NCBI GenBank assembly: GCA_050246115.1
Contig: JBFWWP010000032.1
Location: forward strand, 1 to 64,000
Origin: JBFWWP01 sp050246115
GTDB lineage: Bacteria; Planctomycetota; UBA8108; UBA1146; JAJFFE01
Reading direction: 5' to 3'
DNA length: 64,000 nt
Made by a program: the position numbers and the translations under genes. The notes under the pieces were generated by a model. The model was not told where the DNA came from. It ran no database searches and saw only the letters and a program-made list of their open reading frames with translations. Positions 44,940 through 54,303 of the stretch are shown here, piece after piece; position 1 is the first letter of the stretch; each line of letters opens with the position of its first letter.

Positions 44940-46355
44940 TCAGGTCTTCGCCAGCACTGCCCTTTGCGACGGCGCATGACCGAGCGCCGAGCCGCGGTCC
45001 GTGAACGGCGGGCGCGAAGGTCCAGGGTCGACGTCGGTGCGGCCCTTCCGCTCCTGGATCAGCCGATCCAAGAGCGTCACCACGGCCTGCGACGCCAGTT
45101 CCATCTGCTCGAACCGTTGCTCCGCTTCCTCACGGCGGCCTTCGGTGTGGGCCTTGGCTGCCTCGCGACCGAATCGATGGACCTGAGCGTGCGGCTCCGC
45201 GAGGGCTTGGAAGTCGGGATTGTGCACGAACCAAGAGTCACGAAGCGAGTCGTACCACTTGCCGAGCCGGCATTGGTGGTGATCGGCCAGTTCCTCGTAG
45301 CGCAGGTTCGTGCGGCCGACGAACAGCTCGGCGAGCCGCTTCTTCCAGATGAAGTGATCGGACTTGGCTCGGAAGAGGACGTAGTCGGGGATCTCCATCG
45401 CTTCGAGTAGCTTGAACTGTTCTTCGACGAGGCACTCCGTGGCTCCCACGACGGCGAGCGTTCGGTGGGTGCGGTGTCGATTGCGGCTCGAGAGTTCGGC
45501 CACGGTGGCGGTCCCGGATCCGATTTCCTCGACGGCTTGGGTCTGCTCGGACAGCATCGATGCGACCTGCGCCATGCGGGTGGACACGACGGAAGCGTCC
45601 TCGCTGATCCTCTGAACTTCCGCCTGCGCTGCGGCGGCAGCGGCCTTGCCGGCCTCCACCTCGCGGGTCACTTCGGAGACCGATTGGGATAGCGCGACGA
45701 TCTCGGTGGTGACGACCTGAATGCGCTTGCGAATGTCCTCCGTCGCGGACGATGTCTGCTGTGCGAGCTTCTTGACTTCATCGGCGACGATGGCGAAGCC
45801 GGCTCCGTGCGCGCCCGCCCGCGCCGCTTCGATCGTCGCGTTGAGGGCGAGCAAGTTGGTCTGGCGAGCGATGGCGTCGATCGTGTCGACGATCCCCGAG
45901 ATCTGGCGAGAAGCGCTCGAAAGCGTCTGCGCGCGAATCTCGACCATTGCGACCACGTCATTGAAGTGGTCCATGCGCTCGACGACGTCCTCCATTCTCG
46001 ACACGCCTTCGCTCGCCGCATCTTTCGAGGCCGTGGCGAGGTCGGACGCCGACCTGCTGGCTTCGGTCAGGCTGCCGATCGAGGCGGTGAGCTGTTCGAT
46101 GGCGGCAGCCATGGCTTGGGTCCGTTGATCGGTCACTTCCAGGATGCTCGACATTTGAGCGACGGCAGTCATGGCCTCGCTCGCGTTCATGGAGAACCGT
46201 ACGGTGCGATCCAGGCTGTCGCGCGCTTCTGCCGCGAGCGACAGTCCGAGTTCCCGAATGGCGCAGGAGAGTGGATCTTCGCCGGTCGGGAGGCACGAGA
46301 AGTCGCGGACCAGTAGAGACTGAGCGGCAGCGATCAACGGGTCGGGGTTGGTCAT
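44940..46355 (-). CDS. Soluble methyl-accepting chemotaxis-type receptor with C-terminal CZB zinc-sensing domain
   Basis: A 471-residue protein; ATG 46353-46355 follows AGGAC, with a second ATG at 46368-46370 possible. No transmembrane segment is seen. Residues ~20-330 are MCP coiled coil with the signalling tip IARQTNLLALNATIEAARAG and the flanking FAIVADEVKKLAQQT. Residues ~355-430 are a CZB domain: the SDHFIWKKRL helix, HHQCRLGKWYDS and AEPHAQVHRFG supply the His/Cys ligands that bind zinc in characterised CZB proteins. It likely senses zinc or hypochlorous acid in the cytoplasm and feeds the CheA/CheW of the cluster at 18-28 kb. It stands alone. Confidence 0.88.
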   Translation of the reverse strand: MTNPDPLIAAAQSLLVRDFSCLPTGEDPLSCAIRELGLSLAAEARDSLDRTVRFSMNASEAMTAVAQMSSILEVTDQRTQAMAAAIEQLTASIGSLTEASRSASDLATASKDAASEGVSRMEDVVERMDHFNDVVAMVEIRAQTLSSASRQISGIVDTIDAIARQTNLLALNATIEAARAGAHGAGFAIVADEVKKLAQQTSSATEDIRKRIQVVTTEIVALSQSVSEVTREVEAGKAAAAAAQAEVQRISEDASVVSTRMAQVASMLSEQTQAVEEIGSGTATVAELSSRNRHRTHRTLAVVGATECLVEEQFKLLEAMEIPDYVLFRAKSDHFIWKKRLAELFVGRTNLRYEELADHHQCRLGKWYDSLRDSWFVHNPDFQALAEPHAQVHRFGREAAKAHTEGRREEAEQRFEQMELASQAVVTLLDRLIQERKGRTDVDPGPSRPPFTDRGSALGHAPSQRAVLAKT

Positions 46356-46580
46356 GGATGTCCTGATCATCGAGCGGGCCCCTCCCGAGTCGTGTATCGA
46401 CCCTCCGGGCTCTCGCGCCTTCGCGCTTTGTGCGGGGCCCGTGACAGTGACTAGGTAAGTTGATTTCCCGTTGCGACTTGAGTAAGTGACCGCACCCCGG
46501 CCCAGGCGGCTTTCGCGGATCCTTGGGAACGGCTCCGAGTCCCACCCGACGGTACGCGTCCCGGTAGCCACCGTGACCGC

Positions 46581-46635
46581 GGAGGTCGAGCGGAGGTCGA
46601 GCGGAGGTCGAGCGGAGGTCGAGCGAAGGTCGAGG
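46581..46635. repeat. 11-bp minisatellite, five units
   Basis: GGAGGTCGAGC is repeated four times and followed by a variant GAAGGTCGAGG. It lies in the 407-bp gap 46356-46762, which contains no supported gene and must carry the promoter of the next gene. The repeat number could vary between isolates. Confidence 0.85.
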
Positions 46636-46762
46636 GGTGGGCAGGGCCGGTCGCGGACTCAACGCCCACCGGTTCAGAATCGACCGGCGACGTGCTAGAG
46701 TCAGCGGCGCCAGGCGCGCGCGTAGCGCCCCCTCGATCACCCCCATCGGAAGGAAACACGAG

Positions 46763-47461
46763 ATGAAGGTGACCCCAACCACTCGAGCGCTGGCCCTGAT
46801 CGCTCTCCTCCTCGTCGCGACGCCCGCCTCCGGCTTCATTCGGGGCGACGTGGACGGGGGAGGAAGCGTGGATATCGGCGACGCGGTCGTTCTGCTCAAC
46901 TCGTTGTTCGCACCCCAACCGCCGCAGGTCGCGTGCGCGGACTCCGCGGACACGAACGATGACGGAGCGGTGAATCTCGCTGACGCCATCTACTTGTTGG
47001 CGGCGCTGTTTCAGCCTTCCGCTCCGCCCATTCCTCCCCCGTACCCGAGCGATGGTATCGACCCGACTGCGGACCCACTGCCACCCTGCGGTCCGCTGGG
47101 ACTGCTGACCGTCGCAACGTTGTCCCAGGGTCCGGTCTCCGGGGACAGCACGCCGACGCAAGAGATCATCGTCGACGCGGTCGCCTGGAGTGCTTTCTGG
47201 GCGCAGCACTCGTCCGATCCGCAACCGTTCGTCGACTTCAGCACCGAGATGGTCGTCGCCATTCGCGAGGCGTTCGATAACGCCGGCGTCACCATCAACA
47301 TCGACGAGATCGAGGCGCTTGGAGCGACGCTCGAGATTCGCTATACGCTCACGCTTCCCGGTGTGCCACTTTCCCAGGCGGAGCAACCGCATCACTTCGT
47401 GCGTTGCCCGAAGGTGATTGCGCCGCCGGTCTGGGTGGCGACCGTCATCGCCTTGCCGTAG
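46763..47461 (+). CDS. Secreted protein with N-terminal dockerin-type tag and PrcB-like domain
   Basis: A 232-residue protein; AAGGAAA precedes ATG 46763. After a signal peptide (ALALIALLLVATPASG) the paired calcium-loop element comes first (RGDVDGGGSVDIGDAVVLL, then a second loop ending AIYLLAALF) and ends GIDPTADPLPPCG. Other genes in the window have this element at the C terminus. Residues ~115-232 resemble the PrcB C-terminal domain (AWSAFWAQHSSDP, FVDFSTEMVVAI, EQPHHFVRCPK), a small domain of exported proteins. The domain call is by pattern only. Confidence 0.65.
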   Translation: MKVTPTTRALALIALLLVATPASGFIRGDVDGGGSVDIGDAVVLLNSLFAPQPPQVACADSADTNDDGAVNLADAIYLLAALFQPSAPPIPPPYPSDGIDPTADPLPPCGPLGLLTVATLSQGPVSGDSTPTQEIIVDAVAWSAFWAQHSSDPQPFVDFSTEMVVAIREAFDNAGVTINIDEIEALGATLEIRYTLTLPGVPLSQAEQPHHFVRCPKVIAPPVWVATVIALP

Positions 47462-47602
47462 TCCAAGGATCTTCACCTCGGCGCGTCCGTCCGAGTTTGG
47501 GGGAGTCCAGGCCGAGTGGGTGCTAACCACGCGCGCACCCTCACGGTCGGCGGGCGCGTATCACCCCTGATGAGACCCGGTCCGATGTTCGAGGAGGATC
47601 GA

Positions 47603-50600
47603 ATGCGCCGATCGAGTGGCCTTGGTGCGTGGAGCGTCGTCCTGCTTTGGGCCATGGCCCTCGTGTGCCGGCCTGGGGCCGCCTTCGCGCAGGACATCGA
47701 CATTGACCTGCTCGCGGGCATGAAGGCACGTGCGATCGGGCCCGCCACCATGAGTGGGCGGATCGCCGCGATCGACGCCGTCGTCGCCGATCCGCGGATC
47801 ATCTACGTCGGCGCGGCGACGGGCGGGTTGTGGAAGACCACCAACGGCGGCCTGGAGTGGACGCCGCTCTTCGACGATCAAGAAGCGCATGCCGTCGGAG
47901 CGGTCGCGATCTTCCAGCGCTCGCCTGACCTCGTCTGGGTTGGCACGGGAGAAGGCAATCCGCGAAACAGCGCTTCCGTCGGCAACGGCGTGTATCGCTC
48001 GCGCGACGGCGGGAAGACCTGGGTCCATCTGGGCCTCGCGAAGACCGAGCGGATCCATCGCATTTGCCTGCATCCCACGGACCCCGACGTGGCCTATGTC
48101 GCGGCCATGGGGACATCTTGGGGCGAGAACTCCGAGCGCGGCGTCTATCGCACGACCGACGGCGGCCGCAGCTGGGAGCGCATCCTGTTCGTCGACGAGC
48201 GCACCGGGTGTGCCGACCTCGCCATCGACCCCACGAACCCCGCGAAGCTGTTCGCCGCGATGTGGGATCACCGCCGGTGGCCGTGGTCGTTTCGCTCCGG
48301 CGGGCCCGGATCGGGGTTGTTCGTGACCGACGACGGCGGCAACCACTGGCAGCGGCGCACCGAAGACGACGGCCTGCCGGCGGGAGATCTGGGGCGCATC
48401 GGGCTCGCGATCGCGCCGTCGGCCCCGCACGTCGTGTATGCGTACGTCGAGGCCCGCGAGAACTGCATCTGCCGGTCGGACGATGGCGGTGTGACGTGGC
48501 GGGTGGTGAGCACCGGGCAGGACATCGGCAATCGTCCCTTCTACTACGCGGATCTCCGAGTGGACCCGGTCGACCCGAAGCGGGTCTATAGCCTCTGGTC
48601 TCTGGTCAGCGTTTCCATCGATGGCGGCAAGAACTTCGAGATCCTCGTGCCCTTTGCCGAAGTGCATCCGGATCACCATGCGTTGTGGATCAATCCGACC
48701 GACCCCCGGCACTTGATCAATGGCAACGATGGCGGCGTCGCCATCAGCCATGACCAGGGGCGCACCTGGCGTTACGTTCGGAACCTTCCCCTCGCGCAGT
48801 TCTATCATGTGCGCTACGACCTCGAGCGCCCCTACAACCTGTACGGCGGTCTGCAGGACAACGGCTCTTGGAAAGGACCGAGCACCGTTTGGGAGAACGG
48901 CGGGATCCGCAACTACCACTGGCAGGAGGTGGCGTTCGGTGACGGTTTCGACACCGTGCCGGATCCTCGCGATCCCACGACCGGGTATGCCATGAGCCAG
49001 GAGGGGTATCTGTGTCGGTGGAACACCGTGACCGGCGAGCGCAAGATGATCCGGCCGGAAGGGCCAGCGGGCGTAGAGCTACGCTTCAACTGGAACGCCG
49101 CGATCGCGATCGACGGGTCCCAGCCCGACACGATCTACTTCGGGAGTCAGTTCGTGCACCGCTCGCGAGATCGGGGGGAGACCTGGGATGTCATCAGCGG
49201 GGATCTGACCACCAATCACCCGGAGTGGCAGCAGCAGACCCGCAGCGGGGGACTCACGCCCGACGTGACCGGGGCGGAGAACTTCACGACCATCGTGGCG
49301 CTTGCGCCGAGTCCGCTCGATTCGTCGATCCTCTGGGTCGGAACGGACGACGGTCGGCTCCACGTCACGCGCGATGCCGGAGCGAGTTGGACCAGCCTCG
49401 AGGAACGGGTGCCCGGAGTGCCCCGGCACGCTTGGATTCCCCACATCACACCGTCGCAGCATCACGATGGGACCGCGTACGTCGTGTTCGACGATCATCG
49501 ACGGTCGAACTGGGAACCCTACCTGTTTCGCACTCGTGACTTTGGCCAGACTTGGACCCGGCTCGCGGGCGCCGGGGTTTCGGGCTACTGCCTAGCCGTG
49601 GCCGAGGATCCGGTCGATCCCGATCTGCTCTTTCTCGGTACCGAGTTCGGTCTCTACTTGAGCTGTGACGGCGGGGCCCGTTGGCAGCGATGGAGTCACG
49701 GAGTTCCCCATGCATCGGTCATGGACCTTGCCATCCATCCGCGCGAGCATGACCTCATCGTCGCGACCCACGGGCGCGCGCTCTTCGTTCTCGACGACAT
49801 TCGTCCGCTGCGGGGCCTGACCGGGGAGAAGCTGGCGGCACCGCTCACCTTGTTCGAGATCCCGCCGGCACAGCAGTATTGGGTCGCCCAGACCGGATCG
49901 TCGCGGTTCGCGGGGCACGAGGAGTTCCGCGGTGCGAGCCGACCCTACGGTGCCCTGATCACGTTCGCGCTCAACGGTGACGGGTTGCCGCATCCCGACG
50001 AGCAGCAAGAGCGCTTGCGCAAAGAGCGAGCGCGCGCGGCCCGGGCCACGCTGGGGGACGGGCCGGAACCCCGAGCGCCGGGGGAGGGCGCCGCAGAGTC
50101 CAAGGCGGATCCGAAGCCCGAAGTCGAGATTCAGATCGCCACTCGCGACGGCACGGTCATTCGCACCTTCAAGCAGTCGGCGAAGCTCGGGATCAATCGA
50201 GTCGTCTGGAACCTGCGGCAGAAGGGGTTTCGCAGCCCACGCGACCCGGACGCGCCCCAGCCGTCGGCGGACGCCGAAGAGCCGCAGGGCCCCGAGGTGG
50301 TTCCCGGCGACTATCGGTTGACCGTCAAGTACCAGGACTACGTGGCTTCCGGTGTCGTGCAGGTGCTCGCCGATCCACGCCTCCCGATCCCGCTGGCCGA
50401 GCGTGAGCGGAAGAGATCCGCGCAGTTACAGGTTGCGCAGTGGATCGAGACTCTCGCCATTGCCCTCGAACGAATTGGCGAAGTGAGGGGCGACCTGACG
50501 CGGGTGACGGAGAAGAGCGTTCAGCGCGACCGCCAACTCGGTGTGAAGCGCAAGGCCGGTGAGGAGACGGAACTCGCGCAGCGCGTGCAGCAGCTTCGCA

Positions 50601-50902
50601 AGGGACTCGATGAGGTCGAGAAGCGCCTGCGCAAGCCCGACGAGAGCAAGGGCATTCTCGCCGACGACACCGCCCTCGACCTCCTCTACCGGGCCAGCTG
50701 GTTCCTCGGCTCCTCTTGGGACGCTCCGACTGCTGCGCAGCAGGTCCTCATGGAGCGCGCGAGTAGCCAGCTGCAGTCGGTGCTCGACTCCCTCGACGAA
50801 CTGCTCGCGCGCGAGGTGCCCGCACTCCGCGCGCTCGCGGTCGGAGAGGGATTCGACCTGTTCCAGCCCCAGGAGCCCTTGCGGCTATGGTTGCCCCGAT
50901 GA
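47603..50902 (+). CDS. Large exported BNR/sortilin-like beta-propeller protein
   Basis: A 1099-residue protein. ATG 47603 is chosen because GAGGAGG (47590-47596) precedes it at a good distance; it gives a signal peptide (SVVLLWAMALVCRPGAAFAQ). Residues ~40-720 contain repeated BNR/Asp-box motifs (KTTNGGLEWT, RSRDGGKTWV, RTTDGGRSWE, VTRDAGASWT) in the Vps10/sortilin pattern, which build ten-bladed propellers. A Pro/Glu/Lys-rich linker (~800-840) leads to a region with DGTVIRTFKQSAKLGINRVV that resembles a FlgD-Ig-like fold. C-terminal helices form a coiled coil. Such proteins are common and functionally unassigned in planctomycetes. Glycosidase activity is not implied. Confidence 0.82.
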   Translation: MRRSSGLGAWSVVLLWAMALVCRPGAAFAQDIDIDLLAGMKARAIGPATMSGRIAAIDAVVADPRIIYVGAATGGLWKTTNGGLEWTPLFDDQEAHAVGAVAIFQRSPDLVWVGTGEGNPRNSASVGNGVYRSRDGGKTWVHLGLAKTERIHRICLHPTDPDVAYVAAMGTSWGENSERGVYRTTDGGRSWERILFVDERTGCADLAIDPTNPAKLFAAMWDHRRWPWSFRSGGPGSGLFVTDDGGNHWQRRTEDDGLPAGDLGRIGLAIAPSAPHVVYAYVEARENCICRSDDGGVTWRVVSTGQDIGNRPFYYADLRVDPVDPKRVYSLWSLVSVSIDGGKNFEILVPFAEVHPDHHALWINPTDPRHLINGNDGGVAISHDQGRTWRYVRNLPLAQFYHVRYDLERPYNLYGGLQDNGSWKGPSTVWENGGIRNYHWQEVAFGDGFDTVPDPRDPTTGYAMSQEGYLCRWNTVTGERKMIRPEGPAGVELRFNWNAAIAIDGSQPDTIYFGSQFVHRSRDRGETWDVISGDLTTNHPEWQQQTRSGGLTPDVTGAENFTTIVALAPSPLDSSILWVGTDDGRLHVTRDAGASWTSLEERVPGVPRHAWIPHITPSQHHDGTAYVVFDDHRRSNWEPYLFRTRDFGQTWTRLAGAGVSGYCLAVAEDPVDPDLLFLGTEFGLYLSCDGGARWQRWSHGVPHASVMDLAIHPREHDLIVATHGRALFVLDDIRPLRGLTGEKLAAPLTLFEIPPAQQYWVAQTGSSRFAGHEEFRGASRPYGALITFALNGDGLPHPDEQQERLRKERARAARATLGDGPEPRAPGEGAAESKADPKPEVEIQIATRDGTVIRTFKQSAKLGINRVVWNLRQKGFRSPRDPDAPQPSADAEEPQGPEVVPGDYRLTVKYQDYVASGVVQVLADPRLPIPLAERERKRSAQLQVAQWIETLAIALERIGEVRGDLTRVTEKSVQRDRQLGVKRKAGEETELAQRVQQLRKGLDEVEKRLRKPDESKGILADDTALDLLYRASWFLGSSWDAPTAAQQVLMERASSQLQSVLDSLDELLAREVPALRALAVGEGFDLFQPQEPLRLWLPR

Positions 50903-51290
50903 GTCGCTGGCGGACGCGCGGCGCGTAGCGGTCGTCCCCGCGCGAGTGCTCTCATCGCGAGCTTCGCAGCCCGGCACGTGGTTCCACCCGACGGCCGCCG
51001 TGGCGACCGGATGGCGCCGACCCCGAGGGGTCAGGGTCGACCCCCGACTCACGTTCTCGAAAATCGTTTCGGCGAACCGGGCGACTCGCGACGTGTATGA
51101 GGTAGGACGGACGTTGGGCGTCGGTGAACCCTCGCCCGGCGAGGGCAAGGGGTGCCGCCCCTTCGCCCTCGGCCGGGTTTCTTCACGGTTCGGGTCCACC
51201 CCGGACGTGACCGCCCGGAAACCGCGATGCCCGGCCACCGGATCGCTCGTTTCGCGTCTCATCTTCGTGCGTGGTTGACGAGGCAATGTA
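50903..51290. other. Gene-free gap with adjacent hairpins
   Basis: No gene is supported. GACCC/GGGTC (51019-51032), CCCTCGC/GCGAGGG (51129-51145, 3-nt loop) and AAGGGG/CCCCTT (51147-51163) are short perfect hairpins, the last two back to back. They lack a U-tract. They could end the long upstream transcript or belong to a repeat; I found no second copy in the window. Confidence 0.4.
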
Positions 51291-53243
51291 ATGTCACCCG
51301 AGTATCGATACCTACGATCTGACGCGCTCCCCGACCGCGTATCCCTCGAGGCTTGTGTGGAAACATGCGCCGAGCGGGCATGGCGGCTCGCCTACGCGCT
51401 GTTGCGCAGCCACGACGACGCGTTCGACGTGGTGCAGCAGGCGTGTCTCGTTGCCGCCCTCAAGCCCGGGCAGATCCCGCGTCCACCCGCCGATCCCTGG
51501 CCCTGGTTCAGTGTGGTCATTGCGAACGAGGCTCGCAACTCCCGGCGCAAGGCTCGGAGAAGTCCACTGTCGCTCGCGAGCGGTGAGAAAGGAGAGTCCA
51601 TGGATGTCGTCGACCATCGCGGGGTGGATCCAACGGACGCACTCGCCGTCGAGGACTCGCACCGCGCGCTGTGGCGAGAGATCGATGCGCTCCCTGAGCC
51701 GGAGCGCACGGCGTTGGTGCTCACCCGTATCGGCGGCCTCAGCCATGAAGCCGTTGCCCGCTCGGTCGGAGTGCCGCGTCAAACGCTGACGTCTCAGATC
51801 GCGCGCGCGATGGAGCGTCTGCGCGCTCGACTGCGGCGGGAGGATCCCGCGATTCTTGCGCAAATGGCGCTCTTGCCGGTGGCGCTCCCCGACCGCGGTT
51901 GGTCCGCGGCGATCGCCGCCTGGAAGACCACGGCTTCGGCTGGTCTGGCTGCGAAAGCGGCCGCCGGCACCATGACCCTAGGAGGTATCATGACACTCAG
52001 CAAGCCAACGCTGGCAGCGGCGATTTCGGTGGCACTTGGCGTCGGCTTGACCACGGGCTACTTCGCGGGCGATCACCGGCCGACTGCGCTGCGGGGAGTC
52101 GAGGAACGAGCCCAAAGTGAGCACGCAGCGATCGCGACGCTCGCAGACGCACCTGCGGCCCTACGACCGGTGATCGACGCAGCCATCGCGGAGGCCTGCG
52201 CGACGACCTCCGCCCGTGTCCGCGAGTCGTTCGACTCCGAGCTTGCGGCCCTTCGCGCCCAGCACGAATCCGTGGTCGCCGAGCGCGACGCGCTCCGCGG
52301 CCAACTGGCTGAACTCGAAACCCCGAGTGACCCCGCAGGCCCGACCTTCACCTTCGGCGAAGGCGGACAGCTCCCGGAGGTGGCGCAGGCGAACTGGGCG
52401 GAGATGGCAGAGGCCTCCCACATCGTCGCTGGCGCGATCAAGGACATGGTCGCCTACCAAGATCGCGGCGAACCGGTCCCGACGAGCGTCGGCATTGCGA
52501 TGCAGGAGAACGTCGAGAAGATGCGCAAGTACGAGTATCGCGTCTTCCAGAAGCTCCCATCCGAGGCCCGGTTCAACGGCGAGTTCACGCACCCGATCTC
52601 GGTCACCAACCTGCTCGCAGCCGAGCTGACGCGTTCCGGGCTGCCGCTCACCGCCCCGCAGGTCGAGGCCATCAGCCGAGTCGGGGAGCAGTACGAGCAA
52701 GACGCCGCGCGCTACCGCGACAACTACCCGCCCGACACGCTTCGAGTGCGCAGGATCCTCGACGAGTACCTGCTCAAGAGCGACTTCACCGAGGCGGTCT
52801 ACGAGGTGCTCACTCGTGAGCAACGACAGATCATCATCGATCCGGCGACGAACCGCATCGCGTTCCTCGATCTCTACTGCCCCTCGCTGATGATCATCCA
52901 CACGTCGCCGATCCTCCAGGGTGCGACGCCCGAGGAGTTGAAGACCAAGCTGGGGCAACTCGTGAGCGCTCGCTACTCGTTGGCCGACGCCGAAGGGGTC
53001 TGGCTCGAAGGGCTACTCCAAAACTGGCGCGCCCGCGTAGCCCCGATCCTGCACGAGGTTCCACCCCATCGCGTCCGCTACTACACTTTCGAAGAGAGCG
53101 TGATCGCCGGACACGCCACAGTGGAGCTACTGACCGAGCTACTCGGCCACGCGACCGACGACGCCGCGCGCGCCACGATCCTGGATGAGGCTGGCTTCCT
53201 CATCCCGCGACTCGTCGCGGCGCCGACCGTCAGTCAAGGCTGA
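51291..53243 (+). CDS. ECF sigma factor fused to a membrane anchor and long coiled-coil/helical C-terminal part
   Basis: A 650-residue protein. Residues ~22-75 are sigma region 2 (AERAWRLAYALLRSHDDAFD) and ~133-182 region 4 (LPEPERTALVLTRIGGLSHE, then AVARSVGVPRQTLTSQIARA). A hydrophobic helix at ~239-258 (TLAAAISVALGVGLTTGYFA) would cross the membrane. Beyond it a coiled coil (~300-350) and a ~290-residue helical domain of unknown family follow. This is a second architecture of sigma-membrane fusion, unrelated outside the sigma part to that at 40451. A remnant of a paralogue lies at 54619-54698. Confidence 0.82.
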   Translation: MSPEYRYLRSDALPDRVSLEACVETCAERAWRLAYALLRSHDDAFDVVQQACLVAALKPGQIPRPPADPWPWFSVVIANEARNSRRKARRSPLSLASGEKGESMDVVDHRGVDPTDALAVEDSHRALWREIDALPEPERTALVLTRIGGLSHEAVARSVGVPRQTLTSQIARAMERLRARLRREDPAILAQMALLPVALPDRGWSAAIAAWKTTASAGLAAKAAAGTMTLGGIMTLSKPTLAAAISVALGVGLTTGYFAGDHRPTALRGVEERAQSEHAAIATLADAPAALRPVIDAAIAEACATTSARVRESFDSELAALRAQHESVVAERDALRGQLAELETPSDPAGPTFTFGEGGQLPEVAQANWAEMAEASHIVAGAIKDMVAYQDRGEPVPTSVGIAMQENVEKMRKYEYRVFQKLPSEARFNGEFTHPISVTNLLAAELTRSGLPLTAPQVEAISRVGEQYEQDAARYRDNYPPDTLRVRRILDEYLLKSDFTEAVYEVLTREQRQIIIDPATNRIAFLDLYCPSLMIIHTSPILQGATPEELKTKLGQLVSARYSLADAEGVWLEGLLQNWRARVAPILHEVPPHRVRYYTFEESVIAGHATVELLTELLGHATDDAARATILDEAGFLIPRLVAAPTVSQG

Positions 53244-53259
53244 GCCCACGCTCGAGGCC

Positions 53260-53343
53260 CGGAGTTCCTGCAGACCCAAGCGGAGCTGCAGCGGTTGCGC
53301 GCCGATTTCGAGGAGCTCGTGCCGAGCGACGAGCGCGAGGCCC
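53260..53343 (+). pseudogene. Remnant of the 3' end of a VCBS/FG-GAP gene
   Basis: This stretch (GGAGTTCCTGCAGACCCAAG onward) aligns with 56168-56250, the coiled-coil end of the VCBS gene at 55010-56317 (EFLEAQAELQRLHAELDGLV). It starts 17 bp after the ECF-fusion stop, has no start codon of its own and leads into unrelated sequence. It is read as what remains of a second VCBS gene. Confidence 0.65.
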
Positions 53344-53369
53344 TGAAGCAAGCGCATGCCGCGCTTGCT

Positions 53370-54167
53370 TCAGGCCGAGGTTGGTTCAGGCCGAGGTTGC
53401 GCACTGCGGTTCAAGGGTTCAAGGGGCGGGCCCTTTCGGAGCTGCTCCAATTCACTTCGGAGCGCCGCCCAGTACCTCCGGTCGACTTCACGTTCGGTGC
53501 GTTCCTCCGTCGCGATCTCGTTTTCGACTCCGACGAGGTCACCTTTGCAAGCGGCGGACACCGCGGGTCGTTCGTCGGCACACTCGGCAGCAAGTTGCGG
53601 TTGTTGGGTACAGAGTTCGACCAGAAACTCGGCCGTCCTCAGTTCCGCTAGCCAGAAACGGACTTTGGCCGGGTTTGCCGCCGCTCGGCCGGAGACATAG
53701 CTTGCTTCGACGAGGCGCCGCAGCATCCCCCGGTCCTGGTCACGCTGAGTCTTCTTGGCTCGGACGAGGTCCGGTAGCGACATGACCTCGATCGTCGCGC
53801 CGCCTCCGACCTCGATGGTAGTGCGTCGTGCGCACAACCGCTCGAAGTCTGCCACACCGCGCATGACCGCCATCACGTCCACCCTCATGCCGCGAGCCTC
53901 GGGATGATGACAGCGAAAGTGGATGCCATGACCGCGTTGGAGCTACTCGAGTTCGAGGGGAGGAACTGCGATCGTCTCCGCTTGCAGTTCCCGCAGAGCC
54001 TCACGGAGCCGGACGAGGTTCTCTTCGGACGAGCGAATCGCCAGGTTTGTGTCCCGGCTAAACTCCGCCCCTCCGTACAATACGCAGGCTTGCCCCCCCA
54101 TGAGGAGGCTCTGCACTTGGTGCCTTTGCATCGTAGAAAGGACTTTGCGTATCGGGCTCGGGGTCAA
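53370..54167 (-). pseudogene. Nucleotidyltransferase-like gene interrupted by an in-frame amber codon
   Basis: The frame opens at ATG 54165-54167 (RKVLSTMQRHQVQSLLMGGQ, then ACVLYGGAEFSRDTNLAI) and is stopped by TAG at 53943-53945. It continues in the same frame as LQRGHGIHFRCHHPEARG and then MRVDVMAVMRGVADFERLCA to 53370. The N-terminal GG...R.T.D/N pattern is that of small nucleotidyltransferases; the usual DTDL reads DTNL. Together the parts give a plausible ~265-residue protein, so a point mutation (probably in a Tyr codon, judging from the family) is the simplest explanation. The sequence beyond AEFLVELCTQQPQ is less convincing and may be altered too. Confidence 0.65.
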
Positions 54168-54303
54168 GGCTACCTCCCAGCATGAGGAAGTCGTTCCACA
54201 ACTTCATGGACTCGGCGAATCGCTCGGCCGGGCTCAGCAGGTACCAAGCGGACCACTCGTACCCGCACACGTCGGCGGGTATCCAATCGGGCTGAGTCCC
54301 CAC
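54058..54303 (-). CDS. Small protein preceding the nucleotidyltransferase-like gene
   Basis: An 81-residue reading frame from 54303. The central part, SAWYLLSPAERFAESMKLWN then DFLMLGGSLDPEPDTQSPF, looks like the small acidic proteins often encoded just before nucleotidyltransferase-like genes in environmental bacteria. The C-terminal ~35 residues (HGGASLRIVRRGGV) overlap the nucleotidyltransferase start in another frame, a 110-bp overlap. The pair resembles a toxin-antitoxin or MNT-type module, but that is not established, and the partner gene is broken. Confidence 0.45.
   Translation of the reverse strand: MGTQPDWIPADVCGYEWSAWYLLSPAERFAESMKLWNDFLMLGGSLDPEPDTQSPFYDAKAPSAEPPHGGASLRIVRRGGV

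Noticed and set aside
46637..46762. Upstream extension of the PrcB-like protein
   Set aside because: ATG 46763 has AAGGAAA and begins the signal peptide.
47603..50902. Sialidase or other glycosidase
   Set aside because: Asp-box/BNR repeats are structural; no sialidase arginine triad or other catalytic set was identified.
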